Source of the DNA: Vibrio sp. Y2-5
GTDB taxonomy: Bacteria > Pseudomonadota > Gammaproteobacteria > Enterobacterales > Vibrionaceae
Length of the DNA: 64,000 nucleotides
Reading direction: 5' to 3'
Assembly (NCBI RefSeq): GCF_014596725.1
Contig: NZ_JACVEG010000009.1
Location: 62,001-126,000 of the forward strand
The notes beneath the pieces were generated by a model. That model was not told where the DNA came from and did not search any database. It saw only the letters and a program-made list of their open reading frames with translations. This document shows, one piece after another, positions 62,138 to 64,000 of the stretch (position 1 is the first letter of the stretch; each line of letters begins with the position of its first letter). The position numbers were made by a program, and so were the translations under genes.

Positions 62138-63277
62138 TCAGATTGGTAATAGATTTGAGGGGATAGAGGACACAAGCTGGTTAGTTAATTCTGGTTGTCT
62201 GTTAATCCCCATTTTTTGAAATATGCTTTTCAGCTGTGTTCGTACAGTACCTACAGTGATGCCTTTATGATGAGCGTAGTCATTAAGAGATTGTCCTTTT
62301 GCTATAGCAATTGCCAAATGAGCCTCAGCCTGAGTTAAACCAAAGAGGGTTTGTATCTCAGCATATGATAACTCATGGCACGTCGGAGGGCTGAAAAATA
62401 CAATGACACAATCTTCGTTTGCCCCAAATTGTCGAATTAAATGGTTATTTAATGTCATTCGCATCACACCTATTTGAATCGGTTTAATACCATACGAATT
62501 TAATATCCCTAGCTGACGACTTGCTGACGGTTTCATAGATAATGCATCATTGACACACCGATAGAATACCTGCTGATCAGTTCTGTTTTTAAACTCTAAT
62601 TTGTCATTATTAAGTGAAATCAGATTCCTTGCTGATAGTTCGAGTTGTAACGTCGAATTCGCCCAGATTAAGCGTTGTTTGGTGCTAAGTATCAATACTC
62701 CCATACTCAATTGATTAGCAATGCCACGCAGTTGTTCATTTTTGTATGTCAGATGACAAATATTTTCGAAAAGTTTAATAGATTGAGTAAGATGTGGAGC
62801 GAGCATATAAAGAAAGTTTTCGGTATCCTTTGACAACAAATGATCGCTAAATCCTCTGGTGTGAATGATCAATGCTGAGGAGAGATCTTGCGCAAGTTTT
62901 ACTTCCAGCGTAATGGCATAGCCTAAACCAGCGTGTTTTAGACGCTCTTTAAATTTCAGAAAATGTGGGGAGTCCGCTGAAAAAACCTCTTCATCACGAT
63001 ATACCTGTATGTCTGAGCGAGTATTGATGTCTAGCCGTGGATTATCTGAATTATTCACCCATTTGTCATGGATTGAAGCTCTTTGCTCCGAGAATGTATC
63101 TCTCCAACTCCACTTTAGTTCAGTTCTACCGTCTTCAGTATTTTTAAATACTTGTAGAGCAACGCTTTCCGCTTCAAGACGGGTACGAATTTCGTCCAAT
63201 GATTTTACCCAACCCTGATATGATTCTGTAGAGCGATATAATCTGGAAAATAATTCATTGTCACGTTTGGCTTGCAA
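62138..63277 (-). CDS. LuxR-type helix-turn-helix regulator
   Basis: A 379-residue regulator whose last 65 or so residues form a GerE/LuxR DNA-binding domain (TLFGLTQAEAHLAIAIAKGQS, then GITVGTVRTQLKSIFQKMGI). The long N-terminal part has no obvious receiver, autoinducer or PAS match. It opens with TTG at 63277 behind GGAGATTAAAATT, since no ATG is suitably placed. It is divergent from an APC permease and convergent with the serine hydrolase, so probably controls both. Ligand unknown. Confidence 0.82.
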   Translation of the reverse strand: MQAKRDNELFSRLYRSTESYQGWVKSLDEIRTRLEAESVALQVFKNTEDGRTELKWSWRDTFSEQRASIHDKWVNNSDNPRLDINTRSDIQVYRDEEVFSADSPHFLKFKERLKHAGLGYAITLEVKLAQDLSSALIIHTRGFSDHLLSKDTENFLYMLAPHLTQSIKLFENICHLTYKNEQLRGIANQLSMGVLILSTKQRLIWANSTLQLELSARNLISLNNDKLEFKNRTDQQVFYRCVNDALSMKPSASRQLGILNSYGIKPIQIGVMRMTLNNHLIRQFGANEDCVIVFFSPPTCHELSYAEIQTLFGLTQAEAHLAIAIAKGQSLNDYAHHKGITVGTVRTQLKSIFQKMGINRQPELTNQLVSSIPSNLLPI

Positions 63278-63432
63278 AATTTTAATCTCCGTAAAATTAA
63301 AAATAAATGGAGTTATGAAATGAAACTATTTTTCAATAGATTCTAATAGGTTTTAATAAAGTTTTGAAAAAATCAAGAGTTAATTATTTTTTATTTTAAC
63401 ATGCAGCTTTATTGCACTAATTTTGGTTGTCA

Positions 63433-63460
63433 ATTTGGTGCGTTTGTTTTTATTTGGTGC
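63433..63460. promoter_or_regulatory. Paired direct repeats upstream of the permease gene
   Basis: ATTTGGTGC occurs at 63433-63441 and 63452-63460, 19 bp apart, in the divergent region between the LuxR-type gene and the permease. Two tandem sites close to two helical turns apart suit activator binding. Confidence 0.45.
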
Positions 63461-63568
63461 ATAATGGAATCTGTGACAATTAAAATAAAGTTTTTTGGTA
63501 TTTTTGTTTGACTCTTGAGTCGCTCCATAGTTTAGAAATAAAACTGAAAATTAATATTGGAGTAGATT

Positions 63569-64000
63569 ATGGATAATAACTCATCATTTAAAAGAGTCCT
63601 CTCTTTACGAGATTTGATTCTTTTTGGTCTTTCTTTTATGGCCCCGGCCACTGTCTTTGCCACATATGGAATTGCGGCGATCACGAGTGGAGGGATGGTG
63701 GCTGCAGGCTATGTTATTACTAGTATTCTAGTGTTTTTCTCAGCGTACTCGTATGCTCGAATGGCAAAGCAGTTCCCATCTTCTGGTTCAGCATTTATTT
63801 ACGTTAAAGAAGTTCTGGGAAGTAAAGCTGGTTTTATCGTTGGTTGGTCAATTTTGCTTGATTATTTATTAAGTCCAATGATTAGCTCCTTAATATTTGG
63901 CCTCTTTATGAATGCATACTTTCCAGAGGTTTCGAATACTGTGTTTATTATTGGTTTTCTTCTGGTTGTTGCAACTATTAATATTCTGGGTGTAAAGATG
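63569..64000 (+). CDS. APC-family amino acid permease, N-terminal part
   Basis: The first 144 codons of a gene that runs off the right edge. Sequence is typical of APC amino acid/polyamine permeases: SLRDLILFGLSFMAPATVFATYG opens TM1, followed by MAKQFPSSGSAFIYVKEVLG and further hydrophobic segments. TTGGAGTAGATT precedes the ATG. It likely imports an amino acid, amine or related compound that the neighbouring serine hydrolase may also handle. Confidence 0.88.
   Translation, partial: MDNNSSFKRVLSLRDLILFGLSFMAPATVFATYGIAAITSGGMVAAGYVITSILVFFSAYSYARMAKQFPSSGSAFIYVKEVLGSKAGFIVGWSILLDYLLSPMISSLIFGLFMNAYFPEVSNTVFIIGFLLVVATINILGVKM

Overview
This is a chromosomal stretch of a Vibrio, most likely of the harveyi/parahaemolyticus group. 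The evidence is the gene content (nirBDC, fruBKA with cra, nrdDG, sbcDC, hutD/hutF/hutG, clcA, ybiWY-fsa) together with a Vibrio-type integron attC site at 56989-57115. Most of the window is ordinary core genome. The right-hand part, from about 56.2 kb to the end, is accessory, visibly more AT-rich, and contains gene remnants. No rRNA, tRNA, insertion sequence or CRISPR array was seen.

Layout. 0-2 kb: a glycyl-radical enzyme (cut by the left edge) and its activase, divergent from fructose-6-phosphate aldolase; the shared control region has a perfect FNR-type site and a palindrome that recurs at the 3' end of fsa. 2-6.5 kb: one branch of histidine degradation, hutF-hutD divergent from hutG and a YjiH-family membrane protein, with two HutC-like operators. 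6.5-15 kb: small metabolic and stress genes (two GNATs, a GST, a rhodanese, a LysR regulator, a cold-shock protein, an AbgT transporter, an SDR, a lipoprotein and an unlisted 50-aa membrane protein). 15-20 kb: assimilatory nitrite reduction, nirB-nirD-nirC followed by a siroheme methyltransferase, behind an FNR/Nar-like promoter. 20-32 kb: the YlqF GTPase, a YeiR-like zinc GTPase, ClcA, a TDT transporter, two c-di-GMP proteins, RhlE, a Usp protein and ArfB. 32-41.5 kb: sbcDC, then cra divergent from fruBKA with three Cra operators. 41.5-48.4 kb: an XRE/2TM regulator, a retropepsin-like lipoprotein, an aromatic aminotransferase, nrdDG (FNR site plus two NrdR boxes) and a secreted EEP-family protein. 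48.5-56.2 kb: an RND pump pair and a reactive-sulfur module (two YeeE/YedE-type proteins and an ArsR/BigR-type sensor, divergent from DUF2892 and CoA-disulfide reductase-rhodanese).

Accessory end (56.2-64 kb): two small membrane-anchored orphan proteins that look like integron cassettes outside any visible integron, an HD hydrolase, a truncated TetR gene, an exported MTA/SAH-type nucleosidase, a frameshifted DUF3820 gene, and a serine hydrolase / LuxR-type regulator / APC permease locus that continues past the right edge. The most notable items are the orphan attC with its two cassette-like genes, the exported nucleosidase, the paired fsa palindromes and the persulfide-sensor module with its two matched operators.
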